Counted from the stretch's first letter, positions 7,981 through 16,022 are shown. The stretch is 64,000 nucleotides of DNA from an uncultured Methanoregula sp. (GCF_963667735.1 NZ_OY763919.1:2357539-2421538), one strand, 5' to 3'. A program made the numbers and translations. Notes: generated by a model not told the origin, from the letters alone.

Positions 7981-8352
7981 ATGAACAAAACCCCCAACAT
8001 AAAAATCCCATTGCTCGACCCCGGAACCGATACCTGTCTCTTCCGCTCGTTGCGGTACTGCCTTTCGACCGGCCAGCACCATGAGCGGGGCACCGACCTC
8101 TTTGCATACGCAGGCCAAGGTTCGGACCCCGGTGATGGCCAGGACTCCGGCCCGGCAGATCCGCCCGTCTTCTACTTCCGGCACTGGCTCTGGTGCGACA
8201 ATGGTCCCGGCATCTGCGAAATAACCTCCCGCGAGGAAGCGGCTCTCTTCGTCCGGGAACAGTTCACCAATCCCGGGCTTTTCTCCGGCTGGAACCATAA
8301 GGGAATTTATGAATTTCTGCCGGAGGTGTACGGGAACAGGGAGAGACCATGA
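7981..8352 (+). CDS. Small cytoplasmic protein of an unrecognised amplified family, copy 1
   Basis: The 123-residue protein has a core of TDTCLFRSLRYCLS, HHERGTDLFAYAGQG, FYFRHWLWCDNGPG and a C-terminal WNHKGIYEFLPEVYG. The last two blocks suggest a compact β/α domain; no known family is recognised. Residues 15-120 are almost identical to the protein at 9635-10018, a more divergent member is at 9267-9650, and a frameshifted relic is at about 13904-14073. A divergently transcribed winged-helix gene precedes it. Conserved Cys, His and Trp residues could bind metal or ligand. Function unknown. Confidence 0.7.
   Translation: MNKTPNIKIPLLDPGTDTCLFRSLRYCLSTGQHHERGTDLFAYAGQGSDPGDGQDSGPADPPVFYFRHWLWCDNGPGICEITSREEAALFVREQFTNPGLFSGWNHKGIYEFLPEVYGNRERP
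8018..8336 (+). repeat. 319-base coding duplication, copy 1
   Basis: This stretch matches 9693-10011 without gaps (constant offset of 1675 bases) and with only scattered substitutions, far more similar than the surrounding duplicated DNA. It covers most of the small-protein gene but not its 5' end, which suggests recent gene conversion. Confidence 0.9.
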
Positions 8353-8660
8353 CGCTGTTCCAGACGGATGACGCGTATAAAAACGTACAAGCTCACAAGG
8401 AAGTAATAGAGAGTAAAATTGCCCGGAGGGCTATCGAGAACAATGCCAGGAAAAATACACTCCTGAATGCCATGACAGAAAAGAGCGATCGTCCCAAAAG
8501 GATAGCATGGAACTCGATTCCAAAATATAAGCAGAAATCCATCCCAAAAAATAATTCACGGGGAGGAACCCGGCTGTGCGGCGTCTCCCCGTGCGTGTAC
8601 CGAAATCGAAGGTCTTCAGATTGCCAGGCTGCGACGAACTACTTTTCCTGGCATCTCTAA
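8349..8660 (+). CDS. Possible small basic protein overlapping cassette gene
   Basis: A 103-residue frame starts at an ATG that overlaps the stop of the preceding gene (ATGA), which would allow coupling. The first ~45 residues are helical and charged, but the rest is Arg/Ser/Asn-rich and low in structure. No equivalent follows the second copy of the cassette. Weakly supported; it may be non-coding DNA. Confidence 0.25.
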   Translation: MTLFQTDDAYKNVQAHKEVIESKIARRAIENNARKNTLLNAMTEKSDRPKRIAWNSIPKYKQKSIPKNNSRGGTRLCGVSPCVYRNRRSSDCQAATNYFSWHL

Positions 8661-8902
8661 CTGAGGTGTCCCAAAGATCCCGCTCTTTGAGCATAGCGTA
8701 CGGAATGTGAACACCAACCTGGCTGGCGCGATTTGGATCTTACCGGCAAATCGGATGTCCACAACAACAATGAAAAATTGTGTTATAAACGATTTCTCAC
8801 CGAGTACCTTACGCGTTGGAAAATAATTTATCAAATACGCTTGGCAGCTCACGCGGCTGATGCGGAGTCCCGATGAACGCCAGACCCGGATAATCTAAAC
8901 GC

Positions 8903-9157
8903 TCACTTTTTTCCTTCAATCAAATCAACAACTTTCTTCCCAATTTCGGTTGTCCGGTAATAGCGGTTCATGTTTTCATCTGGCGTGAGACATTCAACAA
9001 GACCCACTTTCTCAAGCGCCGAAATGGAACGGCTCACGGCAGATCGTGCAATGCCAAGAACTTTCGCAAGTTCGGTTGGCGTATTTGGCTTGAGAAGTCC
9101 CTTGAGAACTTTTCTCCTCACGCTTCCACGGGAAACAAAACTTACGAGATTATACAT
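8903..9157 (-). CDS. MarR/ArsR-like winged-helix regulator, cassette copy 2
   Basis: This is the paralogue of the regulator at 7616-7873, about 65% identical by eye, with HTH at TPTELAKVLGIARSAVSRSI and wing NRYYRTTEIGKK. The frame is open to 9190, but the ATG at 9157 (second of two adjacent Met codons) matches the start of copy 1 and is preferred. It is divergent from the small gene at 9267-9650; the ~110-base gap holds an imperfect repeat, CACGTGTTACAAACGTGT (9189-9206), that could be its operator. Confidence 0.85.
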   Translation of the reverse strand: MYNLVSFVSRGSVRRKVLKGLLKPNTPTELAKVLGIARSAVSRSISALEKVGLVECLTPDENMNRYYRTTEIGKKVVDLIEGKK

Positions 9158-9266
9158 CATGGAAAAATGGAATAATACACACATCAACACGTGTTACAAA
9201 CGTGTCACAAAATTTATCAACATATCGCCCTTACAGTTATCCGGATGTGACCCAGGATGACCGACC

Positions 9267-9650
9267 ATGCCAGAAACCCCCCTTTCCAAATACTCCCCGC
9301 CCGACCCAAAGACTGATATTTTTCTCTGTCGCTTGTCTCCAGCCTCGTCGGGTCCTGTCCCCCGGGCGGAAGAGTGCACCCTGCTCTTCGCACACCAGGG
9401 ATCCGGAGAAACTACCGGATTTTATCTCAGTTACCAGGACAATCCGTCCAACCCTCCAGTAATCTGCCCGTTCGAATCTCCTCTGGATGCTGCTGCATTT
9501 ATTCTCGGCACGGCGGGCTCAGGACTTGATAAAATCCCGGAACCGGAAAAGCACCGGATTCGAAAGTATTTCCCGGGATGGTTTGACCCGGCAGAGAATG
9601 ATGATGGCGATGACGCAGAAGATTCAAAATTTTTATGTCAACGGAAGTGA
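9267..9650 (+). CDS. Small acidic protein, divergent member of the amplified family
   Basis: The 127-residue product follows the same plan as the neighbours: KTDIFLCRLS near the start, a central GFYLSYQDNP strand, a SPLDAAAFIL helix in place of SREEAALFV, and an IRKYFPGWF end. It appears to be a diverged homologue of the proteins at 7981 and 9635. The C-terminal 15 residues are very acidic (NDDGDDAED). It is divergent from the regulator at 8903-9157 and its end overlaps the start of the next gene by 16 bases, so the two are probably co-transcribed. Function unknown. Confidence 0.65.
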   Translation: MPETPLSKYSPPDPKTDIFLCRLSPASSGPVPRAEECTLLFAHQGSGETTGFYLSYQDNPSNPPVICPFESPLDAAAFILGTAGSGLDKIPEPEKHRIRKYFPGWFDPAENDDGDDAEDSKFLCQRK

Positions 9651-10018
9651 CCCTGATGCTAGAAATTGCCTTCTTTAAATACCCCCGGTCCTACCCCGGA
9701 ACCGATACCTGTCTCTTCCGCTCGCTGCGGTACTGCCTCTCGACCGGCCAGCACCATGAGCGGGGCATCGACCTCTTTGCATACGCAGGCCAGGGTTCGG
9801 ACCCCGCTGATGGCCAGGATCCCGGCCCGGCAGATCCGCCCGTCTTCTACTTCCGGCACTGGCTCTGGTGCGACAATGGTCCCGGCATCTGCGAGATAAC
9901 CTCCCGCGAGGAAGCGGTTCATTTCATCCGGGAACAGTTTACTAAGCCCGGGCTCTTCTCCGGCTGGAACCATAAGGGAATTTATGAATTTTTACCGGAG
10001 GTGTACGGGAAGCGGTGA
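9635..10018 (+). CDS. Small cytoplasmic protein of an unrecognised amplified family, copy 2
   Basis: The 127-residue protein is nearly identical to that at 7981-8352 from residue ~20 on, with the same TDTCLFRSL, FYFRHWLWCDNGPG and WNHKGIYEFLPEVYGK motifs. The start at 9635 lies inside the preceding frame; an internal ATG at 9656 (MLEIAFFKYP) is equally possible and closer in length to copy 1. It has no regulator of its own directly upstream but would share the promoter of 9267-9650. Confidence 0.7.
   Translation: MSTEVTLMLEIAFFKYPRSYPGTDTCLFRSLRYCLSTGQHHERGIDLFAYAGQGSDPADGQDPGPADPPVFYFRHWLWCDNGPGICEITSREEAVHFIREQFTKPGLFSGWNHKGIYEFLPEVYGKR
9693..10011 (+). repeat. 319-base coding duplication, copy 2
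   Basis: This is the second copy of 8018-8336, same orientation and no gaps. The two copies lie 1675 bases apart and could recombine to delete the regulator and divergent member between them. Confidence 0.9.
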
Positions 10019-10301
10019 ACCATCAATAATCAGGATCATCTGCAGATTTCATAACCGGGATCGCTGAAATAAAAAAAATCAGAGTGATTTCTGCAGATCG
10101 AGGATCTCTTCTCCGATCTGTTCTATGGATTTTTTCCGGAAGTACTTTTTGTGTTCCCGGGTATAGTCACTGCTCCCGGGATCAAAACTCCCAATAAACC
10201 GGATGGCCACTGCCGGCAGGACACGACCAAACCCCGAAAAGATTTTGGAAGGATATTTATCAGGGGATCCCCACAATCCTGTAAGGCAGAGGTACTTCGA
10301 T

Positions 10302-10565
10302 ATGACCGCTTTTTCCTCCCACGACCCGGTACACCGGCTCGCAGCAGTCCTGGTACTGCTCGCTTTTCTCGGGGCACTCCTCGGGCTGGCCGGATCCCTG
10401 CCACAATCACCCGGCACGTCCGTGCAGTACCCGGTGAACGGGTACGACCCGTCCGAGATCATCGGTCCGTCACACCCCCAGGGCCCGGATTTTCCGGATG
10501 AACTGTGCCAGACATTCTTCCCGTTCAACCCGGCAGGCCCAACCCTGCCCCCCTGCCGCGGATAG
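10302..10565 (+). CDS. Small exported or membrane-anchored hypothetical protein
   Basis: The 87-residue protein begins MTAFSSHDPVHR, then has one hydrophobic segment (AAVLVLLAFLGALLGLAG) and a Pro/Gly-rich external tail ending in FFPFNPAGPTLPPC. The ATG at 10302 is preferred over the frame's first ATG at 10203 because GAGG lies about 10 bases upstream and a TATA-like GGATATTTATC is at 10250-10260. The tail has two Cys. It could be a signal-anchored envelope protein. No homologue recognised. Confidence 0.5.
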   Translation: MTAFSSHDPVHRLAAVLVLLAFLGALLGLAGSLPQSPGTSVQYPVNGYDPSEIIGPSHPQGPDFPDELCQTFFPFNPAGPTLPPCRG

Positions 10566-10603
10566 CCGGGCGGACATTCTCGGGTGAGGCTTGCCCGGGA
10601 ATT

Positions 10604-10672
10604 TGAAAAAAATCCCGTTGACCGTGAGAGCACGACAATGAATACGATTGCCCGGGATGTTGTCCCTCTTAC
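10604..10672. repeat. Short direct repeat, copy 1 (left of DUF4143 ATPase)
   Basis: About 65-70 bases starting TGAAAAAAATCCCGTTGACC recur at 12298-12365 with about 85% identity, in the same orientation. The stretch between this repeat and the ATPase promoter (10673-10945) is open in one frame but that frame is not preserved in the other copy, so it is treated as non-coding. Confidence 0.75.
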
Positions 10673-10949
10673 TATTCCAATCCTTGTGGGTGTTATCCAC
10701 GTGAAGAAATCTGAACCGAACGGGCAGATCCCGCGTCAGAATATCCAAATTACCGGGATTCGTCCGGCAGAAGGATCGATTGTCAGGGAATCCCTGGCAG
10801 TTGCCGGGGACAGTAAAAATTTTACGGAATATATCAGGGCAGAACAAAAATACCGGAATCAAAAGATGGAATACAATGGTATGCGGGTTTTCCTTCAATG
10901 ATGTCAACAACTTTGTACCCGGACAATGTTAGCAATCCCGCACCGCATG

Positions 10950-11008
10950 AATAATTTTATACATTAGTAATGTAAACAAATGCCATAAAGCATACATTGG
11001 TAATGTAT
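10950..11008 (+). promoter_or_regulatory. TATA box and two palindromic operators before the ATPase
   Basis: A TATA-like AATTTTATAC is at 10953-10962. Two palindromes follow: TACATTA-G-TAATGTA (10960-10974) and ATACATT-GGT-AATGTAT (10992-11008). The first overlaps the TATA box and the second ends at the likely ATG (11009), so binding would block both transcription-factor access and initiation. The shared half-site is TACATT. The matching regulator is not obvious in the window. Confidence 0.65.
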
Positions 11009-12295
11009 ATGATCCCGGCACCGCAACTCGAAGAACTGGTACTCAGCCAGAAAGAAGCATTCCTGGCCCGGGACCCCGGCATACCCCGGGAGATAGCAAC
11101 AGAACGGTTCATGAAGACCGGCGCAATCGTCGTGATAACCGGTATCCGGCGGTGCGGCAAATCCACGCTCATGCGCCAGCTGTCAGCGCAGTACAGCGAT
11201 TTTTTGTACATCAACTTCGATGATGACCGGCTCATGGACTTTTCCCTCTCGGATTTTCCTGCCCTGATGCTGGTATTTGAAAAGACCTCCCCGGGCACAA
11301 AAGTCATCTTCATCGACGAGATCCAGAATGTCGCGGGCTGGGAGCGGTTCATCCGGCGGATCCATGACGAGGGTTACAAGGTCTTCCTTACCGGCTCCAA
11401 TGCAAATCTCCTCTCGGCTGAACTCGGGACACATCTCACCGGGCGGTATGCCAAGATCACCCTGTACCCGTTCTCGTTCCGGGAATGCCTGCGGTTCAGG
11501 TCGATTGGCACCGACCGGATCACCGTGAAGAAAAAAGCAGCAATCCTCGCGGAGTTCGACCGGTATCTTGCCGGTGGCGGATTCCCCGAGTACCTGAAAT
11601 ACGGGGACCCTGAATACCTCAAACGGATCTATGATGACATCCTGTTCCGGGACATCATCAGCCGGTTCGGGATCCGGGAGATCAAGGGGTTTCGGCAACT
11701 TGCCCATTATATCTTTACCAATACGGCTAACGCCGCGAGCTACAATGCCCTGAAAAATACGCTCGGGATTAAAAGCGTTGTATCGGTCCGGGACTATGTC
11801 GGGTTCCTGGAAGAAGCGTACCTTATCTTCGAGATCTTCCGGTACGATTTCTCCTTAAAAAAGCAGTATGTCAATGAAAAGAAACTCTATTGCATCGACA
11901 CCGGTCTGCGTAATGCGGTCGCATTCCGGTTTTCAGAGGACAGGGGCAGGATTCTTGAAAATCTTGTTTTCATTGAACTCCTTCGCCAGGGAAAAACCGT
12001 GTATTTCTTTAAAAACCCCAGGGAATGCGACTTTATCATGGAAGAACGGGGAAAGATTATTGCGGCAATCCAGGTCTGTTTTGATCTCTCGCGGGAGAAC
12101 CGTGACCGGGAAATAAGCGGACTTACCGGAGCAATGACGATGCATGACCTGGCCGAAGGCATCATTCTGACGTACCACCAGGAAGAAACCATCAGGCTGG
12201 ATACCGGGGTCATCCACGTGCTGCCGGTCTGGAAATGGCTCATCGGTTACCATAAAGAAGCCGGTACTCCGGAATCAGCAGCCGGACAATCGTAA
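11009..12295 (+). CDS. AAA family ATPase with DUF4143 domain
   Basis: The ~428-residue protein has Walker A GIRRCGKST near residue 47, Walker B KVIFIDEIQ near 98, and a C-terminal DUF4143 region ending in a nuclease-like core (ECDFIMEERGKIIAAIQVC). In this core the PD-(D/E)XK E-x-K is replaced by Q-V-C, as is frequent in archaeal members. These ATPases are common, mobile and of unclear function. TTG 10997 and ATG 11003 are in frame upstream, but ATG 11009 lies just after the operator and gives a short leader. The gene is bracketed by direct repeats and preceded by two operators, as expected of an independently moving unit. Confidence 0.85.
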   Translation: MIPAPQLEELVLSQKEAFLARDPGIPREIATERFMKTGAIVVITGIRRCGKSTLMRQLSAQYSDFLYINFDDDRLMDFSLSDFPALMLVFEKTSPGTKVIFIDEIQNVAGWERFIRRIHDEGYKVFLTGSNANLLSAELGTHLTGRYAKITLYPFSFRECLRFRSIGTDRITVKKKAAILAEFDRYLAGGGFPEYLKYGDPEYLKRIYDDILFRDIISRFGIREIKGFRQLAHYIFTNTANAASYNALKNTLGIKSVVSVRDYVGFLEEAYLIFEIFRYDFSLKKQYVNEKKLYCIDTGLRNAVAFRFSEDRGRILENLVFIELLRQGKTVYFFKNPRECDFIMEERGKIIAAIQVCFDLSRENRDREISGLTGAMTMHDLAEGIILTYHQEETIRLDTGVIHVLPVWKWLIGYHKEAGTPESAAGQS

Positions 12296-12297
12296 CG

Positions 12298-12365
12298 TGA
12301 AAAAATCCCTTTGACCGTGAGAGCACGACGATGGATACGATCGCCTGGGATGTTCTCCCCCTCGC
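12298..12365. repeat. Short direct repeat, copy 2 (right of DUF4143 ATPase)
   Basis: The repeat copy begins three bases after the ATPase stop codon and matches 10604-10672 at an offset of 1694 bases. The shared core is TTGACCGTGAGAGCACGAC followed by an ATGnATACGAT block. Confidence 0.75.
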
Positions 12366-12449
12366 TCTCCCGGACCGGGCCGGGGGTATTCCGCGTGAAG
12401 AGGAAACCTGAACCCCCCACGCCCGGTCCCGTACCCGGCACCACACTAT

Positions 12450-12502
12450 TCTGGTTAACCAGACTGAAACAGCATAATGGCTTGTAACTCCGGCCAGCCG
12501 GA
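12450..12502. promoter_or_regulatory. Paired inverted-repeat element, copy B
   Basis: A perfect 14-base palindrome TCTGGTTAACCAGA (12450-12463) is followed 39 bases centre to centre by TCCGGC-CA-GCCGGA (12489-12502). Spacing and context (CACACT before, GAATTA after) match copy A at 5183-5236. Here it lies between two convergent genes, so it regulates nothing obvious and may be left over from a duplicated Fic-like or ATPase-like unit. Confidence 0.5.
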
Positions 12503-12562
12503 ATTATATGCTGAAGTGGGAGGGTAATCTGAAAAACAAGCGCATTACGGGATTCACGGTTC

Positions 12563-13006
12563 TTATTCCAAAACCTGCTCTGCCCGGACTTTCAGGGCCC
12601 GGTTCATCTCATCAAAACCCCTTTGGGTATCGGTATCCAGTCCCCGGGAAAACAACGGGACGAGCAGACCGTTAAAGATTTCACGCTGGATAAAACGAAC
12701 CCGGCCGGATCCTGAAGGTTCGATGGTAAAGATATGCTCACCGTCAAAGAGTCCCGGTACGAGAAGATGCCCCACCCACCGTAACTCCCGGCCGGGTTCA
12801 ACAGTGAGAATAACCGGACGGAACTTCATTCTTCCCGCACCTGACGGCTGAATAGTAACGTGGAGCTGCTCCCCCGCACGAACAAGACCCTCTGCCCGGC
12901 GGATGAACGGGTTCCATTGCGGAAAAACGGCAAAGTCGGTGAGGATGTTCCATACCCGTTCGGCGGATGCCTGGATTTCAATCTCACTTTTGAGTTCCTT
13001 CATCAC
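12563..13006 (-). CDS. SRPBCC (START-like) domain protein
   Basis: This 147-residue protein is a single SRPBCC domain: an N-terminal strand KSEIEIQASAERVWNILTD, the FPQWNPFI turn, central strands with GRELRWVGHL, and a long C-terminal helix after FSRGLDTDTQRGFDEMNRAL. Such helix-grip folds bind hydrophobic ligands or act as polyketide-cyclase-like enzymes. The start has two adjacent Met codons (13006 or 13003). It is convergent with the ATPase and lies downstream of the HepT/MntA pair on the same strand, but a ~105-base gap separates them. Confidence 0.85.
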   Translation of the reverse strand: MMKELKSEIEIQASAERVWNILTDFAVFPQWNPFIRRAEGLVRAGEQLHVTIQPSGAGRMKFRPVILTVEPGRELRWVGHLLVPGLFDGEHIFTIEPSGSGRVRFIQREIFNGLLVPLFSRGLDTDTQRGFDEMNRALKVRAEQVLE

Positions 13007-13110
13007 GTATTTCCTGTAACGGTGATCCCGGATAAAGGTTTGTTATGGGGTTCATTGCCGGGACTCCACAAAGCCGGGTTGAGATAATACTGCCCGTTCC
13101 CGCCCGGGTA

Positions 13111-13503
13111 TCAGGAGCTCTTCTTCTTTTTTGTGCGTCCATTTTCAGGAATCGCCGTAGTTTCTGTTTTTGGAAGAATAGACACTATTCCCTGTTTGAG
13201 AGCCGGGAGATCGATGCGGATTGTCTCATACACTGCTTCATAATCCACACCAAAATAATGATGCGTAAGTTTATCCCGCATTCCTGCTGCAGATTTCCAG
13301 GGTATATCCGGGTATTTCTTCTGGAGCTGAGGGGATACATTCTTGGCAGCTTCGCCAATAATGGTGAGCATCCGTTCGATACCTGCACGTTCCAGGGGAC
13401 GATCTTTGAGCTCCTGCGCAGATGTTATTCCTTGAGAAAAATTTTCTATGTGAATAATTGCATCAAGGATATGCCGGAGATAGGCCGGGTCTTCCGGCCT
13501 CAT
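13111..13503 (-). CDS. hepT: HepT-like ribonuclease toxin (DUF86)
   Basis: The 130-residue HEPN-domain protein carries the R-x4-6-H-x-Y type motif as RDKLTHHYF near residue 87, which forms the RNase active site in HepT toxins. An INKT-like helix bundle (YLRHILDAIIHIENF, ERMLTIIGEAAKNV) is as expected. Its ATG overlaps the stop of the upstream nucleotidyltransferase by four bases (13500-13503). It has an unusual Lys-rich tail (RTKKKKSS). The pair forms a toxin-antitoxin module in which MntA AMPylates HepT on the motif tyrosine to silence it. Confidence 0.88.
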   Translation of the reverse strand: MRPEDPAYLRHILDAIIHIENFSQGITSAQELKDRPLERAGIERMLTIIGEAAKNVSPQLQKKYPDIPWKSAAGMRDKLTHHYFGVDYEAVYETIRIDLPALKQGIVSILPKTETTAIPENGRTKKKKSS

Positions 13504-13796
13504 CCGAAGATCACCACTTCATCCCGTTGGATGGAACCGGCAAGATAAGGGCTGACAGATTTCTCGGTTACGAGATCCACGTTCATATGAATTGACTGCC
13601 GGATCTCATCCTCGATCTGCACAAGCTGGAACAGGCTTTTCGGCCGGGCAAATCTCACCAGGATATCGATATCGCTTTTTGCACCTGCCTCACCACGGGC
13701 ATAGGAGCCAAAGATCGCGATCCGCTCGGCATCGTACCGGGTCAGAATGGAGATGATGGACTCCTCATCTTTCTTCTTCAATGTTCGTCCGGTCAT
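13500..13796 (-). CDS. mntA: MntA-like minimal nucleotidyltransferase antitoxin
   Basis: The 98-residue protein has the nucleotidyltransferase signature GSYARGEAGAKSDIDILV (residues ~30-47) with GS plus the D-x-D metal-binding pair and the third acidic residue in VDLVT. Minimal nucleotidyltransferases of this type transfer AMP from ATP to the partner HepT. It is the first gene of the two-gene unit. The intergenic space to its left side (promoter side, 13797 on) overlaps the region holding a pseudogene on the other strand. Confidence 0.9.
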   Translation of the reverse strand: MTGRTLKKKDEESIISILTRYDAERIAIFGSYARGEAGAKSDIDILVRFARPKSLFQLVQIEDEIRQSIHMNVDLVTEKSVSPYLAGSIQRDEVVIFG

Positions 13797-13903
13797 CTCA
13801 TACCTCCATCGGATTCAGTCTTATCAGTATTATCACTTCCCCGTCATCATCTTTTTGCCAGGGCCGGCTTTCGGACAATTCCGTTGCCTGCCACCAGACC
13901 GGG

Positions 13904-14073
13904 AGTGCCGGTGCCGTTTTTGTCCGGCCCGGGGATCTGCGGGATCATACCAAAGAAGAAGCCGTCCGGCTCATCCGGGAACAGGTCACACAAGCCCGGG
14001 TTTTTTTACTGGCTGGAACCACAACAAGATCTTCGAGATCCTGCCGGAGATGTACGGGAAGAAGAAAGATCCG
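13904..14073 (+). pseudogene. Frameshifted relic of the amplified small-protein family
   Basis: The bases encode PGDLRDHTKEEAVRLIREQ in one frame and then GFFTGWNHNKIFEILPEMYG in another; together they match the C-terminal half of the proteins at 7981 and 9635 (REEAALFVREQ...GLFSGWNHKGIYEFLPEVYG). The break is at a run of seven T (14001-14007). The first half of the gene is unrecognisable and no start codon is evident. This is a fourth, decayed member of the family, about 4 kb from the living copies. Confidence 0.8.
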
Positions 14074-14363
14074 GGATTCGGGTTATCAGCGGGGATTGTC
14101 ATCCCCATTGACGTTTTGGCAAGGGAATGACGGATGTACCCATAATCGACAATAAATCGACAACCTAATCGACAACCCGGTTATGCAATCACGCAAGCGC
14201 GTTGCCCGCCCGTTTCCCTCGGGTTTCACGATATAATTGTGTATTACAAAACAGGAAATTCCGTATCCAGAGCAGGACAGAAAATAAATAAAATCTGCTC
14301 CGGTCAGAACCCGACGACAGCAATAAATTAAAGGATAAAAATGGGTCATAATACTGTACCACA

Positions 14364-15899
14364 ATGCTGATCAATACCAGTTCCTCCGGCATCAATAAAA
14401 TCCTGTACGTTGATGATGAACCGGCATTGCTGGATATCGGCAAACTGTTTCTTGAAGAGGATGGATCGTTCTTTGTTGATACGTCCCTTTCTGCCCCCGA
14501 TGCATTGGCTCTCCTTGGTTCCTGTAAATATGATGCCATTGTTTCAGACTACCAGATGCCCCGTATGGACGGGATCGCATTCTTAAAAACACTCAGGACA
14601 CAGGGCGACATGACGCCATTCATCATCTTCACCGGCCGGGGCCGGGAAGACGTGGTCATCGAGGCGCTCAACAGCGGTGCTGATTTTTACCTCCAGAAAG
14701 GAGGAGAACCGGTCTCCCAGTTTACGGAACTGGCGCACAAGATCCTCCACGCAATCTCACAAAAACGGGCAGACCTGGCCTTACAAAAAAGCGAACGGGA
14801 TTACCGCCACCTTATCGAACATGCAGGTGAAGGAATCTTTGTTATCCAGGATGAACGCTTACGGATGATCAACAAAAGGGTTGTCGAGCTCTCGGGGTAC
14901 TCTGAACAGGAACTGGTTAACCAGCCGTTTGTACGGTTTGTTCATCCGGATGAAGCCGGTATGCTGCTTGAGAAATTCAGGAACCGCAGCACGGTTTTTT
15001 CCGGTCCCGCGCACTTTACCTTTCGGATCATCTGCAGGGATGCAACGGTCCGGTGGGTTGAACTGAACGTGGTTGCTATCACGTGGAATGAGCGCCCCGC
15101 GATCCTGAACTACATGATCGATGTCACTGACCGCAAACAGACCGAGAATGCACTCAGGGAGAGCGAAGAGAGATACCGCACGATCTTCGAATCGTTTGAA
15201 GACCTGTATTACCAGACCGACATTCACGGCATCATTACGATCCTCTCTCCATCCGTATACCGGTTGACCGGGTATACCGAGGATGAACTGATCGGGAAGC
15301 CCGTCTCGATGATATACGTGAACCCGGCTGACCGGGGGTTACTGCTCGATGAGATCACAAAGAACGGGAATGTCAGGGATTACGAGGTTTTACTCAGGAG
15401 GAAAGATGGAACACAGGCTCTGACATCCCTGAGCGCAAACCTCATCAGCCATGCAGATGGAACACCCGCGGGTGTTGCCGGCTCCCTTCGCGACATCACC
15501 CGGCGCAAGCGGGCCGAGGATGCATTAAGAGAGAGTGAAGTGAAGTTCCGCTCGCTGGTTGATCATGCCTTTGAAGCGATCCTGATAACTGACCTGCAGG
15601 GAACCGTGCTCTTTGCCAATCCTGCAACGGCCAGGACGCTTGATGCAGACGATTCTGCCAACCTTATTGGACGCAATGTGATGGATTTCATTGCTCCGGA
15701 ATCCCGGGCCGATGTCGCAAAGGACTTTGAAGAAGTGGCCCGGGGCCATGATGCCTATGTTGCCCGCTATCACCTCATTACCCTGGAAGGGAGGGATGTG
15801 TTCGTGGAAAGCATCGGCAAGGTGATCACGTACGAAGGAAAAACCGCAGACATCATATCACTCCGGGATGTGACGGGACAGAACCGTACACGGGCCTGA
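14364..15899 (+). CDS. Response-regulator receiver protein with three PAS domains, no kinase
   Basis: The 511-residue protein has an N-terminal receiver domain (acidic pair DDE at 17-19, phospho-acceptor D62 in SDYQMPRMDG, Lys in FYLQKGG) and three PAS/PAC units (about 140-255, 265-380, 395-505). It ends after the third PAC motif (DVTGQNRTRA) with no histidine-kinase or output domain. It is related to the sensor kinases at 29534 and 47865, which have the same receiver. A TATA-like AATAAATTAAAGG lies at 14322-14334. It may relay or integrate signals for a kinase encoded elsewhere. The soluble make-up implies cytoplasmic sensing. Confidence 0.9.
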   Translation: MLINTSSSGINKILYVDDEPALLDIGKLFLEEDGSFFVDTSLSAPDALALLGSCKYDAIVSDYQMPRMDGIAFLKTLRTQGDMTPFIIFTGRGREDVVIEALNSGADFYLQKGGEPVSQFTELAHKILHAISQKRADLALQKSERDYRHLIEHAGEGIFVIQDERLRMINKRVVELSGYSEQELVNQPFVRFVHPDEAGMLLEKFRNRSTVFSGPAHFTFRIICRDATVRWVELNVVAITWNERPAILNYMIDVTDRKQTENALRESEERYRTIFESFEDLYYQTDIHGIITILSPSVYRLTGYTEDELIGKPVSMIYVNPADRGLLLDEITKNGNVRDYEVLLRRKDGTQALTSLSANLISHADGTPAGVAGSLRDITRRKRAEDALRESEVKFRSLVDHAFEAILITDLQGTVLFANPATARTLDADDSANLIGRNVMDFIAPESRADVAKDFEEVARGHDAYVARYHLITLEGRDVFVESIGKVITYEGKTADIISLRDVTGQNRTRA

Positions 15900-16022
15900 A
15901 ACAGCAGGGTCTGCCATCTTCTCAAAAATTTTTTTAAAGAATCCAGAAGAAAATCCGGCAAAACCGGATAATCCGACGGTTATAAAAAAATTGGATCCGG
16001 GCTGCATCCCCTCCCGGCCGGA

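Noticed and set aside
10584..10901. 105-residue plus-strand frame
   Set aside because: It runs through the short direct repeat, and the frame is not kept in the second copy at 12298.
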